DNA of 64,000 bases, from positions 744,001-808,000 of the forward strand of contig NZ_CP113917.1 in NCBI RefSeq assembly GCF_029395475.1. Direction: 5' to 3'. The notes below the pieces were generated by a model. The model had not been told where the DNA came from, did no database searches, and saw only the letters and a list, made by a program, of their open reading frames with translations. Source of the stretch: Bifidobacterium sp. ESL0775. GTDB taxonomy: Bacteria; Actinomycetota; Actinomycetes; Actinomycetales; Bifidobacteriaceae. Positions within the stretch are counted from its first letter, which is position 1. Every line of letters starts with the position of its first letter. The translations under genes were made by a program, and so were the position numbers. Below, piece after piece: positions 16,703-24,474 of the stretch.

Positions 16703-17866
16703 ATGACCGATACGATTCCACAGGATCTGCCGCTGCGCAACGACCTCATCGGCGAGGTGCCTTACGGGGCGCCGCAGCTCGACGTGCCGGTGTGTCTGAA
16801 CGTCAACGAGAACCCGTACCAGCCTGCGCCGGATGTGGTCAATGAGATCGCCGAGGATGTGCGCAAGATCGCGCCGACGCTGAACCGTTACCCTGATCGC
16901 GAGCACACCAAGCTGCGTCAGGCGTTCTCCGATTACCTTGCGCGTGAGTCCGGCGTCAAGCTCGGCGTCGAACAGTTGTGGGGCGCGAACGGCAGCAACG
17001 AGATCATGCTCCAGCTCTTCCAGGCCTTTGGTGGGCCGGGCCGCAAGGCTCTGGGCGCGGATCCGACTTATTCGATGTATCCCGAATACGCGCGTGACAC
17101 GTTCACGCGTTGGATTACCGTCAAGCGCAATCCTGATTTCTCGCTCAACCTCGAGGCTCTGCTGGAGGGAATACAGCGCGAACAGCCGTCGATCATCCTG
17201 CTGACCAGCCCGAACAACCCGACCGGCACCATCCTGCCGATGGACCAGCTTGAGGCGGTGCTGAAAGCCGCGCAGAACGCCAAGGTCGAGGGCGCGGCAC
17301 AAGGCGTGCATCCCGTGGTCGTGGTGGACGAGGCCTATATCGAATTTCGTACCCCAGGCACGCCGAGCGCGTTGGAACTGTTGGCTAGTTACCCGAACCT
17401 GGCCGTGAGCCGCACCATGAGCAAGGCCTTCGCCTTCGCCGGGGCGCGTGTGGGCTATCTGGCTGCGGCGCAAGGCATTATCGATTGCGTGCGCATCGTG
17501 CGCATGCCCTACCACCTTTCCGCCGTCACCCAAGCCACGGCGCTCGCCGCGTTCAAACACACCAACGAGCAGCTGAGCCAGGTCAAGCACCTGCGCGAGA
17601 CCCGTGAAGCGACCGCCGCATGGTTGAAGACCCAGACTTGGCACGGCAAGCCGTTGCAGGTCGCGGATTCCCAGTCCAACTTCGTCCTCTTTGGCGGCTC
17701 ATTCGAGAATCGGGAACGCGTTTTCGAGGAGCTGTTGAAACGCGGCGTACTGATTCGCGTGGTCGGCCCGGACGGCTGGCTGCGCGTGTGTATGGGCACC
17801 GATGACGAAATGGCCCGTTTCCGCGAGGCGCTGACACAAGTGCTGGCGCAACTCGAAAACGAATAG
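16703..17866 (+). CDS. hisC: Histidinol-phosphate aminotransferase
   Basis: A 387-residue fold-type I PLP enzyme, transferring the amino group from glutamate to imidazole acetol phosphate. ATG at 16703 is chosen because AGAGGAAG lies 7 bases upstream; an upstream ATG at 16661 would add 14 basic residues without such a site. Motifs: LNVNENPYQP, the PLP phosphate site GANGSNEIM, LTSPNNPTGT, VVVDEAYIEF, the Schiff-base lysine in SRTMSKAFAFAGARVGY, and C-terminal LRVCMGTDDEM. It follows hisD beyond a terminator and precedes hisB by 171 bases. Confidence 0.95.
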   Translation: MTDTIPQDLPLRNDLIGEVPYGAPQLDVPVCLNVNENPYQPAPDVVNEIAEDVRKIAPTLNRYPDREHTKLRQAFSDYLARESGVKLGVEQLWGANGSNEIMLQLFQAFGGPGRKALGADPTYSMYPEYARDTFTRWITVKRNPDFSLNLEALLEGIQREQPSIILLTSPNNPTGTILPMDQLEAVLKAAQNAKVEGAAQGVHPVVVVDEAYIEFRTPGTPSALELLASYPNLAVSRTMSKAFAFAGARVGYLAAAQGIIDCVRIVRMPYHLSAVTQATALAAFKHTNEQLSQVKHLRETREATAAWLKTQTWHGKPLQVADSQSNFVLFGGSFENRERVFEELLKRGVLIRVVGPDGWLRVCMGTDDEMARFREALTQVLAQLENE

Positions 17867-18037
17867 CGGCGTCGTAAATTCATAACCTTGGTATGCATTA
17901 TGGTTCTGCCTCAATGCACGCCATTCTGTCCAAGGGCCGTTATGGACGTGAGGTATAAGCGATCTCGCTTGACTTCGCGATGAATTATGATGGTGCTAAA
18001 CGTCGAAATGTGTGTGAATTAGCATAAAGGAGCGGTT

Positions 18038-18640
18038 ATGGCAAGAACGGCGACGATAGTACGCGAGACCAGCGAATCCAAGGTCGAGCTGAGCCTGAAT
18101 CTTGACGGCACCGGCAAAACCGACATCGAGACGACGGTGCCTTTCTACAACCACATGATGACCGCGCTCGGCAAGCATTCGCTGATCGACCTGAAGATCC
18201 GCGCCAGCGGCGACACCGATATCGACGTGCACCACACTGTCGAGGACACGGCCATCGTCTTTGGCGAAGCGCTGAAGCAGGCGTTGGGAGACAAGCGTGG
18301 CATCCGCAGGTTCGCCGACGCCACCGTGCCGCTGGATGAGGCGCTCGCGCGTGCTGTGGTCGACATTTCCGGCCGTCCGTACGCCGTGTGCACTGGGGAG
18401 CCGGAAGGCTTCGAATACGCCATGATTGGCGGGCATTTCACCGGTTCGCTGGTCCGCCATGTCATGGAATCCATTGCCTTCCACGCCGACCTTTGCCTGC
18501 ACATGACCGTGCTCGCCGGGCGCGACCCGCACCATATCGCCGAGGCCGAGTTCAAGGCGCTGGCCCGCGCGTTGCGCTTCGCCGTCGAGCCGGACCCGCG
18601 CATCGCCGGCATCATTCCCAGCACCAAAGGGGCGCTGTGA
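18038..18640 (+). CDS. hisB: Imidazoleglycerol-phosphate dehydratase
   Basis: A 200-residue monofunctional enzyme of the actinobacterial type, lacking the N-terminal phosphatase fused in E. coli. AAAGGAGCGGTT precedes ATG 18038. Manganese-binding motifs are [33 protein letters not shown] and [18 protein letters not shown], with [18 protein letters not shown] near the end. It dehydrates imidazole glycerol phosphate to the acetol phosphate used by HisC. Its stop overlaps the start of the next gene (ATGA), so the two are translationally coupled. Confidence 0.95.
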   Translation: MARTATIVRETSESKVELSLNLDGTGKTDIETTVPFYNHMMTALGKHSLIDLKIRASGDTDIDVHHTVEDTAIVFGEALKQALGDKRGIRRFADATVPLDEALARAVVDISGRPYAVCTGEPEGFEYAMIGGHFTGSLVRHVMESIAFHADLCLHMTVLAGRDPHHIAEAEFKALARALRFAVEPDPRIAGIIPSTKGAL

Positions 18641-19452
18641 TGAGCGAACATCGTGATGACAATGGAGCAGACCATACCAACGGTTCCGGCAATGCCGATG
18701 ACGAGAACGGCGGCCTGTTCAGCGACGAGGAGCTGGAGGCGGCGCTCGCCGGTTTCGAGAAGGAATTCGCGGACGACCCCGATGGCAAAAACGCGGGGAA
18801 GGACGACGCCGCGGATGGTGACAATCCTGGCAGCCATAGCGCAACCGAGGACGCGGATTCCGGTCAGGGTGTAAGCGGTTCCGGTTTCGGAGCCCATGAC
18901 GCTGGCGGCGATTCCGGGCAATCCGACCGCAAGATCACCGATGAGCTGAACAAGATGGACTTCGACGAGGAGCTTGAGGGACTTATCGGCAACCGTGCCA
19001 AAGTCGCTGTGCTCATCACCCGTCTGATTTCGGCGGATCTGCTCGCCGCTTTTTGCCAGATCGCCGACATTTCGGCCGATTGCGTGGCCGACGAGAACGG
19101 GGCGGTTGCCATCCTCCACAACCTTGACGGCGACGCGCCCGAAGGCGCCGCAAAGGATCTGACAAGCGTGGTCAACGGCATGCCGGCGGTGCTTTCGGTC
19201 AATCGTGCCGACAAGCTCGTCTCCACGCTTTACATGTCCGGCGAGCCGGGCCAGCAGTTCGCGCCGCCGGTGCTTTTCACCACCACGCCCAAATGCGTCG
19301 AGGACCTGATGCTCGGCATTGTCGATGTCGCCGGTCTTGAGGCGCAGGGCGAGCGTGTGGTGAGGACCGCCGATTTCGACCGCAAGAAAGCCATGGACGT
19401 GATCGCCGACCACACGCGTTCGCGCGGACGCGGCAAACCCAACATCGAGTGA
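18640..19452 (+). CDS. Hypothetical protein embedded in the histidine operon
   Basis: A 270-residue protein starting inside the hisB stop codon. The first 105 residues are very acidic and D/N/G/S-rich, hence probably disordered. From about residue 110 a compact domain reads DEELEGLIGNRAKVAVLITR, then LLAAFCQIADISADC, VVNGMPAVLSVNRADKL and TTTPKCVEDLMLGIVDV. No signal peptide or membrane segment. I do not recognise the family and no catalytic motif is evident. Its fixed place between hisB and hisH, with tight coupling to hisB, suggests a link to histidine metabolism or merely shared expression; no function is proposed. Confidence 0.8.
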   Translation: MSEHRDDNGADHTNGSGNADDENGGLFSDEELEAALAGFEKEFADDPDGKNAGKDDAADGDNPGSHSATEDADSGQGVSGSGFGAHDAGGDSGQSDRKITDELNKMDFDEELEGLIGNRAKVAVLITRLISADLLAAFCQIADISADCVADENGAVAILHNLDGDAPEGAAKDLTSVVNGMPAVLSVNRADKLVSTLYMSGEPGQQFAPPVLFTTTPKCVEDLMLGIVDVAGLEAQGERVVRTADFDRKKAMDVIADHTRSRGRGKPNIE

Positions 19453-19524
19453 GTTGTGGTTTAAGGTATGTGACGGCCGAATAGCGGATTCGCTGAATGC
19501 GCTGACGGAAAACGGAGGGGACAA

Positions 19525-20223
19525 ATGACGCAAGTGGTGGTGTTCGATTACGGCTTCGGCAACGTGCGCTCGATGATGCGCGCGCTGGCGCATGTGGGGC
19601 TTGAGCCGACTCTGACCAGCAACCGCAGGCAGGCGCTTGAAGCCGATGGGCTGGTGGTGCCTGGTGTCGGGGCTTTCGCGGCGTGCATGGACGGGCTCAA
19701 GGCCGTCGGCGGCGACCAGATCATCCTCGGGCGGCTTGCGGCGGGGCGTCCGGTGCTTGGGGTGTGCGTCGGCCTGCAGATCATGTTCGCGCAAGGCACG
19801 GAAGGCGGGGCTGCGTCCAAGGGGCTTGGCGTCATCGACGGTAGCGTGGATCTTCTCGACGCGGACGTGGTGCCGCACATGGGCTGGGACACCATCGCGG
19901 CTCCCGACGATTCGGTGATTTTGCGCGGACTTGAGGACGAGCGTTTCTATTTCGTGCATTCCTACGCCTCGATGTCAGCTAATATCCCCGAAAGACCTGT
20001 AATTCCGCCAAATGCGGGCGTATTGGAACCTGACGGCTATCGCGGCCATGCGCAATCCTCCATTGCTGATGTCGAGACGCAAAAGGTGGGTTGGTGCGAT
20101 TACGGCCGCAGCCATTTCGTGGCGACCTATGAGCGCGGCCCGCTTTCGGCCACCCAGTTCCACCCGGAGAAATCGGGGGAGGCGGGCGCCCAGCTGCTCA
20201 AGAACTGGGCCGCGACGCTGTAA
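19525..20223 (+). CDS. hisH: Imidazole glycerol phosphate synthase, glutamine amidotransferase subunit
   Basis: A 232-residue class I glutamine amidotransferase that supplies ammonia to HisF. GGAGGGGACAA precedes the ATG. N-terminal [18 protein letters not shown], the nucleophile elbow [11 protein letters not shown] with the catalytic Cys, and the His-Glu pair in [16 protein letters not shown] complete the triad. [10 protein letters not shown] forms the oxyanion strand. hisF is not in the window. Confidence 0.95.
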   Translation: MTQVVVFDYGFGNVRSMMRALAHVGLEPTLTSNRRQALEADGLVVPGVGAFAACMDGLKAVGGDQIILGRLAAGRPVLGVCVGLQIMFAQGTEGGAASKGLGVIDGSVDLLDADVVPHMGWDTIAAPDDSVILRGLEDERFYFVHSYASMSANIPERPVIPPNAGVLEPDGYRGHAQSSIADVETQKVGWCDYGRSHFVATYERGPLSATQFHPEKSGEAGAQLLKNWAATL

Positions 20224-20312
20224 ATGCCATAGTCGCGAAATCGTAAGTTTGTGTTGCGCGGACATGGCGAATATGCGTGCAACGTGTGGCGTGCGTTTCT
20301 ATTCCGACTATC

Positions 20313-20321
20313 TGTATTACA
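20313..20321. repeat. TGTATTACA palindrome upstream of priA
   Basis: Exact copy of the window's over-represented 9-mer, 48 bases before the priA start in the hisH-priA gap. It could be part of the priA promoter region. Confidence 0.6.
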
Positions 20322-20368
20322 TACTGACCGGTGACTTAAGAATTATTACTTCGTTAAAAGGAGACAAG

Positions 20369-21097
20369 ATGCTGACATTGCTTCCGGCCGTCGACGTCCG
20401 AGGCGGCAAGGCCGTGCGCCTTCGCCAAGGCAAATCCGGTTCCGAGACCGATTACGGCAGCCCGTACGAGGCGGCGCGGACGTGGGCCGACGAAGGCGCG
20501 GACTGGATCCATCTGGTCGACCTCGACGCGGCGTTCGGCACCGGCGACAACCGCTCGAAACTGCGTGAGATCGGTGAGAAACTGGGCGAGAAGGTCCATA
20601 TCGAGATGAGCGGTGGCATCCGCGACGACGCAAGCCTTGAAGCCGTGTTCGAGGCCGGTGCCGCGCGCGTCAACATCGGCACCGCTGCCCTGGAAAATCC
20701 GGAGTGGACGGCCAGGATTATTGAAAAATACGGCGACAAAGTGGCCATCAGCCTCGACGTCAAAGGCCATACGCTGGCCGGTCGCGGCTGGACCAGCAAG
20801 GGCGGCGACCTTTTTGAGACCATGACCATGCTTGACAAGGTTGGCTGCCGACGCTATGTCGTCACCGATGTCGCCCATGACGGCATGATGGACGGGCCGA
20901 ACCTGACGTTGCTGCGTGAGGTCGCCGAGCGCACGCCAGCTAATGTCACTGCTTCTGGCGGGATTTCCAGCCTGGACGACATCCGCGCCGTCTCGAAGCT
21001 CGAAAGCGTCGGAGTGGATGCCGCGATTCTCGGCAAGTCCCTCTATGCCCATGCCTTCACGCTGAGGGAGGCGCTGGAAGTGGTGCGGCCGGAGTAG
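20369..21097 (+). CDS. priA: Phosphoribosyl isomerase, HisA/PriA type
   Basis: A 242-residue (beta/alpha)8 isomerase. ATG 20369 has AAAAGGAGACAAG upstream; longer in-frame starts run through hisH and are unlikely. [18 protein letters not shown] carries the first catalytic Asp, [15 protein letters not shown] the first phosphate region, [24 protein letters not shown], and [16 protein letters not shown] the second catalytic Asp, then [11 protein letters not shown]. Actinobacterial PriA converts both ProFAR (histidine) and phosphoribosylanthranilate (tryptophan). Whether this one is dual depends on the absence of trpF elsewhere, which cannot be seen here. Confidence 0.9.
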   Translation: MLTLLPAVDVRGGKAVRLRQGKSGSETDYGSPYEAARTWADEGADWIHLVDLDAAFGTGDNRSKLREIGEKLGEKVHIEMSGGIRDDASLEAVFEAGAARVNIGTAALENPEWTARIIEKYGDKVAISLDVKGHTLAGRGWTSKGGDLFETMTMLDKVGCRRYVVTDVAHDGMMDGPNLTLLREVAERTPANVTASGGISSLDDIRAVSKLESVGVDAAILGKSLYAHAFTLREALEVVRPE

Positions 21098-21304
21098 CGG
21101 CTCGGCGACGATACAGCTATGCATGTGTGCCGGCAAGCCGGGGCGTCAGAGCGATGATATCGGTGTCGAACTGACAGTCGTGCCGTGATTAAGACAGGAC
21201 ACGCGAAAATGTAGCGTAAACAACGTGGCCATCGATACTATAATTTAGCGTCGGATATATGAAGGCCGATGCATGCAACAAGGTTTGCAGAGAAAGGGAG
21301 AACC

Positions 21305-21961
21305 ATGAAGGGTGCGCTTTTTGATTTGGACGGCGTAATCGCCGATACCGCCGTCTACCATTTCCAGGCTTGGCGCAAATTGGTCAAAGACCATTTCGAC
21401 CGCGAGCTTCCCGACGAACTGGAGGAGAAGACCAAAGGCGTCAGCCGTGTCGATTCCCTCAAGGTGATTCTGAACTACCTTGGCGTCACCGTGCCGCAGG
21501 CGCAGTTCGACGCGCTGGCCGCCGAGAAGAACGAGGCCTACCGCGGGCTTCTGGCCGGTCTCACCTCGGCCGACATCCTTCCTGGCATTCCCGAGCTCAT
21601 CAAGCAGATGAAGGAGCACGGGGTGAAGCTCTCGCTGGCTTCGGCGAGCATGAACGGGCCATTCATCCTCGAGAAGCTGGGCCTTTCGGGCACCTTTGAC
21701 GCCATCGCCGACCCGAGCAAGGTTGCCGCAGGCAAGCCCGCCCCTGACATCTTTCTGGAGGCGGCCGCCGAAATCGGTGAAAAGCCGGATGATTGCGTCG
21801 GCCTTGAGGATTCCGTCGCTGGCATCACCGCCATCAACGCGGCCGGTGCGTATTCCGTGGGCGTGGGCAGCCCCGACGAGCTCGGCCATGCCAAACTCTT
21901 GGTGCCGAACACCGCCGCGTTGAAATACGACGAGATCGAAAGTGCGTGGGAACGTCGGTAA
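21305..21961 (+). CDS. pgmB: Beta-phosphoglucomutase-like HAD hydrolase
   Basis: A 218-residue HAD-superfamily protein. ATG 21305 follows GAAAGGGAGAACC. Motif I is FDLDGVIADT with nucleophile Asp7 and acid/base Asp9; the cap has HFQAWRKL; motif II SLASAS; motif III Lys in VAAGKPAPDIFLEAA; motif IV GLEDSVAGI. Cap residues and motif I match beta-phosphoglucomutase, which interconverts beta-glucose 1- and 6-phosphate after maltose or trehalose phosphorolysis. No phosphorylase gene is nearby, so another sugar phosphate is possible. Confidence 0.85.
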   Translation: MKGALFDLDGVIADTAVYHFQAWRKLVKDHFDRELPDELEEKTKGVSRVDSLKVILNYLGVTVPQAQFDALAAEKNEAYRGLLAGLTSADILPGIPELIKQMKEHGVKLSLASASMNGPFILEKLGLSGTFDAIADPSKVAAGKPAPDIFLEAAAEIGEKPDDCVGLEDSVAGITAINAAGAYSVGVGSPDELGHAKLLVPNTAALKYDEIESAWERR

Positions 21962-21974
21962 TTTTGTAGCGGAG

Positions 21975-22050
21975 CCAAAAGGTCGGTCGATAACAAATCG
22001 GAAATGGCGGAATATCAACAAAGCGAAATTGTTATCGACCGACCTTTTGG
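21975..22050. repeat. Perfect 22-bp inverted repeat between pgmB and glnA
   Basis: The arm at 21975-21996 (CCAAAAGGTCGGTCG, then ATAACAA) is matched base for base by the arm at 22029-22050, with a 32-base loop. It lies 13 bases after the pgmB stop and 45 bases before the glnA start. No T-tract follows. It could terminate pgmB, act on glnA, or be a remnant of a mobile hairpin. Confidence 0.75.
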
Positions 22051-22095
22051 TTGGCCAACTGAGGTTTAACTGGAATGTAATAATGCCGTGAGACC

Positions 22096-23442
22096 ATGGT
22101 GCTTATGGATAAACAGCAAGAATTCGCCTTGCGCACCGTCGAGGAACGCGATGTGCGATTTATTCGTTTGTGGTTCACCGACGTGCTGGGGACGCTGAAG
22201 TCCGTGGCCATCGCTCCCGCCGAACTCGAGGACGCCTTTGAGGAGGGCCTTGGCTTCGACGGCTCGGCGATCGAGGGCATGACCCGCGTCTCCGAGGACG
22301 ACATGATCGTGCGTCCGGACCCGTCCACCTTCCAGCTGTTGCCGTGGCGCGATGGCCCGCAAGGCACCGCCCGCATGTTCTGCAACATCCTGACCCCCGA
22401 CGGCGAACCCTCGCTCGGCGATCCGCGCCACGTCCTGGAGCAGGAGCTGCAAAAGGCCAAGGAGAAGGGCTTCACCTTCTACGTCCACCCCGAGATCGAA
22501 TTCTATCTTTTCGAGCAGCAGGACGATTGGGGCAAGCCGCCCACGCCCGTCGACTACGGCACCTATTTCGACCATGTGCCGCGCAGCCCCGGGATGGACT
22601 TCCGCCGCGCCGCCGTCAACATGCTCGAACAGATGGGCATCTCCGTCGAGTACTCGCACCACGAGGTCGGCCCCGGCCAGAACGAGATCGACCTGCGCTA
22701 CGCCGACGCGATGGCGACCAGCGACAACATCATGACCTTCCGCACGGTGGTCAAGGAGATTTCGCTGGAACGCGGCATCCACGCCAGCTTCATGCCCAAG
22801 CCCCTGACCGACGAGGCCGGAAGCGGCATGCACACCCACCTGAGCCTTTTCGAAGGGGATTCCAACGCCTTCTACGAGGCCGGGCAGGAATTCAACATGT
22901 CGCTGATCGCCCGCCAGTTCGCCGCCGGCATCCTCTACCACGCGCGCGAGATCAGCGCGATCACCAACCAGTACGTCAACTCCTACAAGCGCCTGTGGGG
23001 CGGCAACGAGGCCCCGAGCTACGTGTGCTGGGGCCACAACAACCGTTCGGCCCTCTTGCGTATTCCGCAGTACAAGCCCGGCAAGGGCAACTCGGCGCGT
23101 ATGGAATACCGTGCGCTCGACCCGGTGGCCAACCCGTATCTGGCGTTCTCGGTGCTCTTGGCCAGCGGCCTGGACGGCATCGAACAGAAGATGACGCTTG
23201 CCGAGCCCACCAGCGACGCCGTGTGGGACCTCACCGACGCGGAACGCAAGGCCATGGGCATTGAGCCGTTGCCTGAGAGCCTCGACGAGGCGCTCAAAGT
23301 GATGGAGAAGTCCGATTTCGTCGCCGGCGTTCTGGGCGAGCATGTCTTCGAATACTTCCTGCGCAACAAGCGCCAGGAGTGGGACGATTATCGCCGCCAG
23401 GTCACCCGCTACGAGCTGGAGAAGTTCCTGCCGAAGCTCTGA
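22096..23442 (+). CDS. glnA: Glutamine synthetase, GlnA2-like (type I)
   Basis: A 448-residue enzyme making glutamine from glutamate, ammonia and ATP. A second ATG at 22105 (MDKQQEFALRTVEERD) is the alternative start; neither has a strong ribosome binding site. Motifs: WFTDVLGTLKSVAI, GLGFDGSAIEGM, the metal site VHPEIEFYLF, HHEVGPGQNEIDLRY, PLTDEAGSGMHTHLSLF, and NNRSALLRIP. Where adenylylated GS has a tyrosine (NLYDLP) this protein reads DAVWDLTDAER, so control by GlnE adenylylation is not expected. This pattern is that of actinobacterial GlnA2. Confidence 0.93.
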   Translation: MVLMDKQQEFALRTVEERDVRFIRLWFTDVLGTLKSVAIAPAELEDAFEEGLGFDGSAIEGMTRVSEDDMIVRPDPSTFQLLPWRDGPQGTARMFCNILTPDGEPSLGDPRHVLEQELQKAKEKGFTFYVHPEIEFYLFEQQDDWGKPPTPVDYGTYFDHVPRSPGMDFRRAAVNMLEQMGISVEYSHHEVGPGQNEIDLRYADAMATSDNIMTFRTVVKEISLERGIHASFMPKPLTDEAGSGMHTHLSLFEGDSNAFYEAGQEFNMSLIARQFAAGILYHAREISAITNQYVNSYKRLWGGNEAPSYVCWGHNNRSALLRIPQYKPGKGNSARMEYRALDPVANPYLAFSVLLASGLDGIEQKMTLAEPTSDAVWDLTDAERKAMGIEPLPESLDEALKVMEKSDFVAGVLGEHVFEYFLRNKRQEWDDYRRQVTRYELEKFLPKL

Positions 23443-23447
23443 TTGCT

Positions 23448-24362
23448 TTACTTGCGCGGGTCGCCGAACCAGTTGTTGTAGATTAGGGCGAAGTTGCGGT
23501 TGCCGTAGCTGGAGCAGGAGTCGCCCTCGCCGAAGTTCGCCTTGAGCGCGGCGGTGTTGGGCTGGTAGGGCGTGTAGACGTAAAGCAGTGCCGTGGCTTG
23601 GTTGCGGATATAGACCTGGGAGCCGCCGCAGCTTTTGTTCGGATGGTATTGCACGTAGTTGAGCGTGCCGACGTGGTAGCCGTACTGGCTTTCGTGGGCC
23701 TGATAATACTTGAAGCGTTTCGCCGAGCCGTAGACCTGGTTGAAGAAACCGGCGTATTGCGGGTCGCAGTCGGCGTCGTCGGGACAGCTCAGGCCCATGG
23801 CGGCCTTGTATTGGAAGTCGGTTGGATTGGCGGAGCCGATGAGGTGCTGTTCCTTTTGCATTACAGTCAGGAGCACTTTCTCGCTGACGCCGCAGGCCTG
23901 CGAGGATTTGTAGATGATGGCGCTCGCGGACTCGGCTTTGGCGCCTTTGTAGGCCTTGCAGAGGTCATTGGCGGGGATGTCCGTGGTGTCGAAGGTCTTG
24001 ACGGGCAGGCAGTTCGGCGAAGTGCAGTTCGGGCCATGCTTGATGATGAAGGCCTGCACTTCGGCCTGGCTCATGGCGTCCGCGTTGAAGAACTGCGCGT
24101 CGGAGATGATATTGCCGGGGTCGAAATCGTATTTTTGGACCAGCTCTTCCTGCCGTTTCTGCGCGTTGGCCACCTCGATATGCCACTGGACCATGCGCAC
24201 CAGCCCCATCACCAGCGCCATTACGCAGATCACCGCGACGATGCCGCCGAGCACCACCCCGACCTTGGCGGGTACACCGGCCTTGCGCCACTTGCGCTTG
24301 CAGGTCGCGACGAACTTGGATGGGATATGGGAACGGTTGCGGGACTTAGAAGATGAGGTCAC
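23448..24362 (-). CDS. Membrane-anchored secreted hypothetical protein
   Basis: A 304-residue protein converging on glnA with only 5 bases between stops. GTG start at 24362 (no good alternative). A basic cytoplasmic head of about 30 residues precedes one transmembrane helix (VGVVLGGIVAVICVMALVMG), then an extracellular domain of about 240 residues with eight or more cysteines (CTSPNCLPVK, SSQACGVSEKVLLTVMQKEQ, LSCPDDADCDP, KSCGGSQVYIRNQATALLYVYTPYQPN). Homologues are usually labelled hypothetical or hemagglutinin-like; the E in MQKEQ within a helical segment recalls lysozyme-like folds. A cell-wall role is an inference only. Confidence 0.8.
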   Translation of the reverse strand: MTSSSKSRNRSHIPSKFVATCKRKWRKAGVPAKVGVVLGGIVAVICVMALVMGLVRMVQWHIEVANAQKRQEELVQKYDFDPGNIISDAQFFNADAMSQAEVQAFIIKHGPNCTSPNCLPVKTFDTTDIPANDLCKAYKGAKAESASAIIYKSSQACGVSEKVLLTVMQKEQHLIGSANPTDFQYKAAMGLSCPDDADCDPQYAGFFNQVYGSAKRFKYYQAHESQYGYHVGTLNYVQYHPNKSCGGSQVYIRNQATALLYVYTPYQPNTAALKANFGEGDSCSSYGNRNFALIYNNWFGDPRK

Positions 24363-24445
24363 AATGCCAATGCTATCGTCCGCCCCTGAACGTTTTCCCG
24401 CAGAAAAAGTCGGGGCTAGGAAGTTGCCTGCATCATGGTGACGAT

Positions 24446-24474
24446 ATCATGATGACATCATGATGACATCATGA
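24446..24474. repeat. Short tandem repeat, 11-bp unit
   Basis: ATCATGATGAC occurs twice and then partially (ATCATGAC). It overlaps the hrpA stop codon region, so hrpA's last bases and 3' end lie inside it. Confidence 0.6.

Noticed and set aside
21098..21304. Possible regulatory element between priA and pgmB
   Set aside because: GC-rich, with only short imperfect repeats; no promoter, terminator or riboswitch could be supported.
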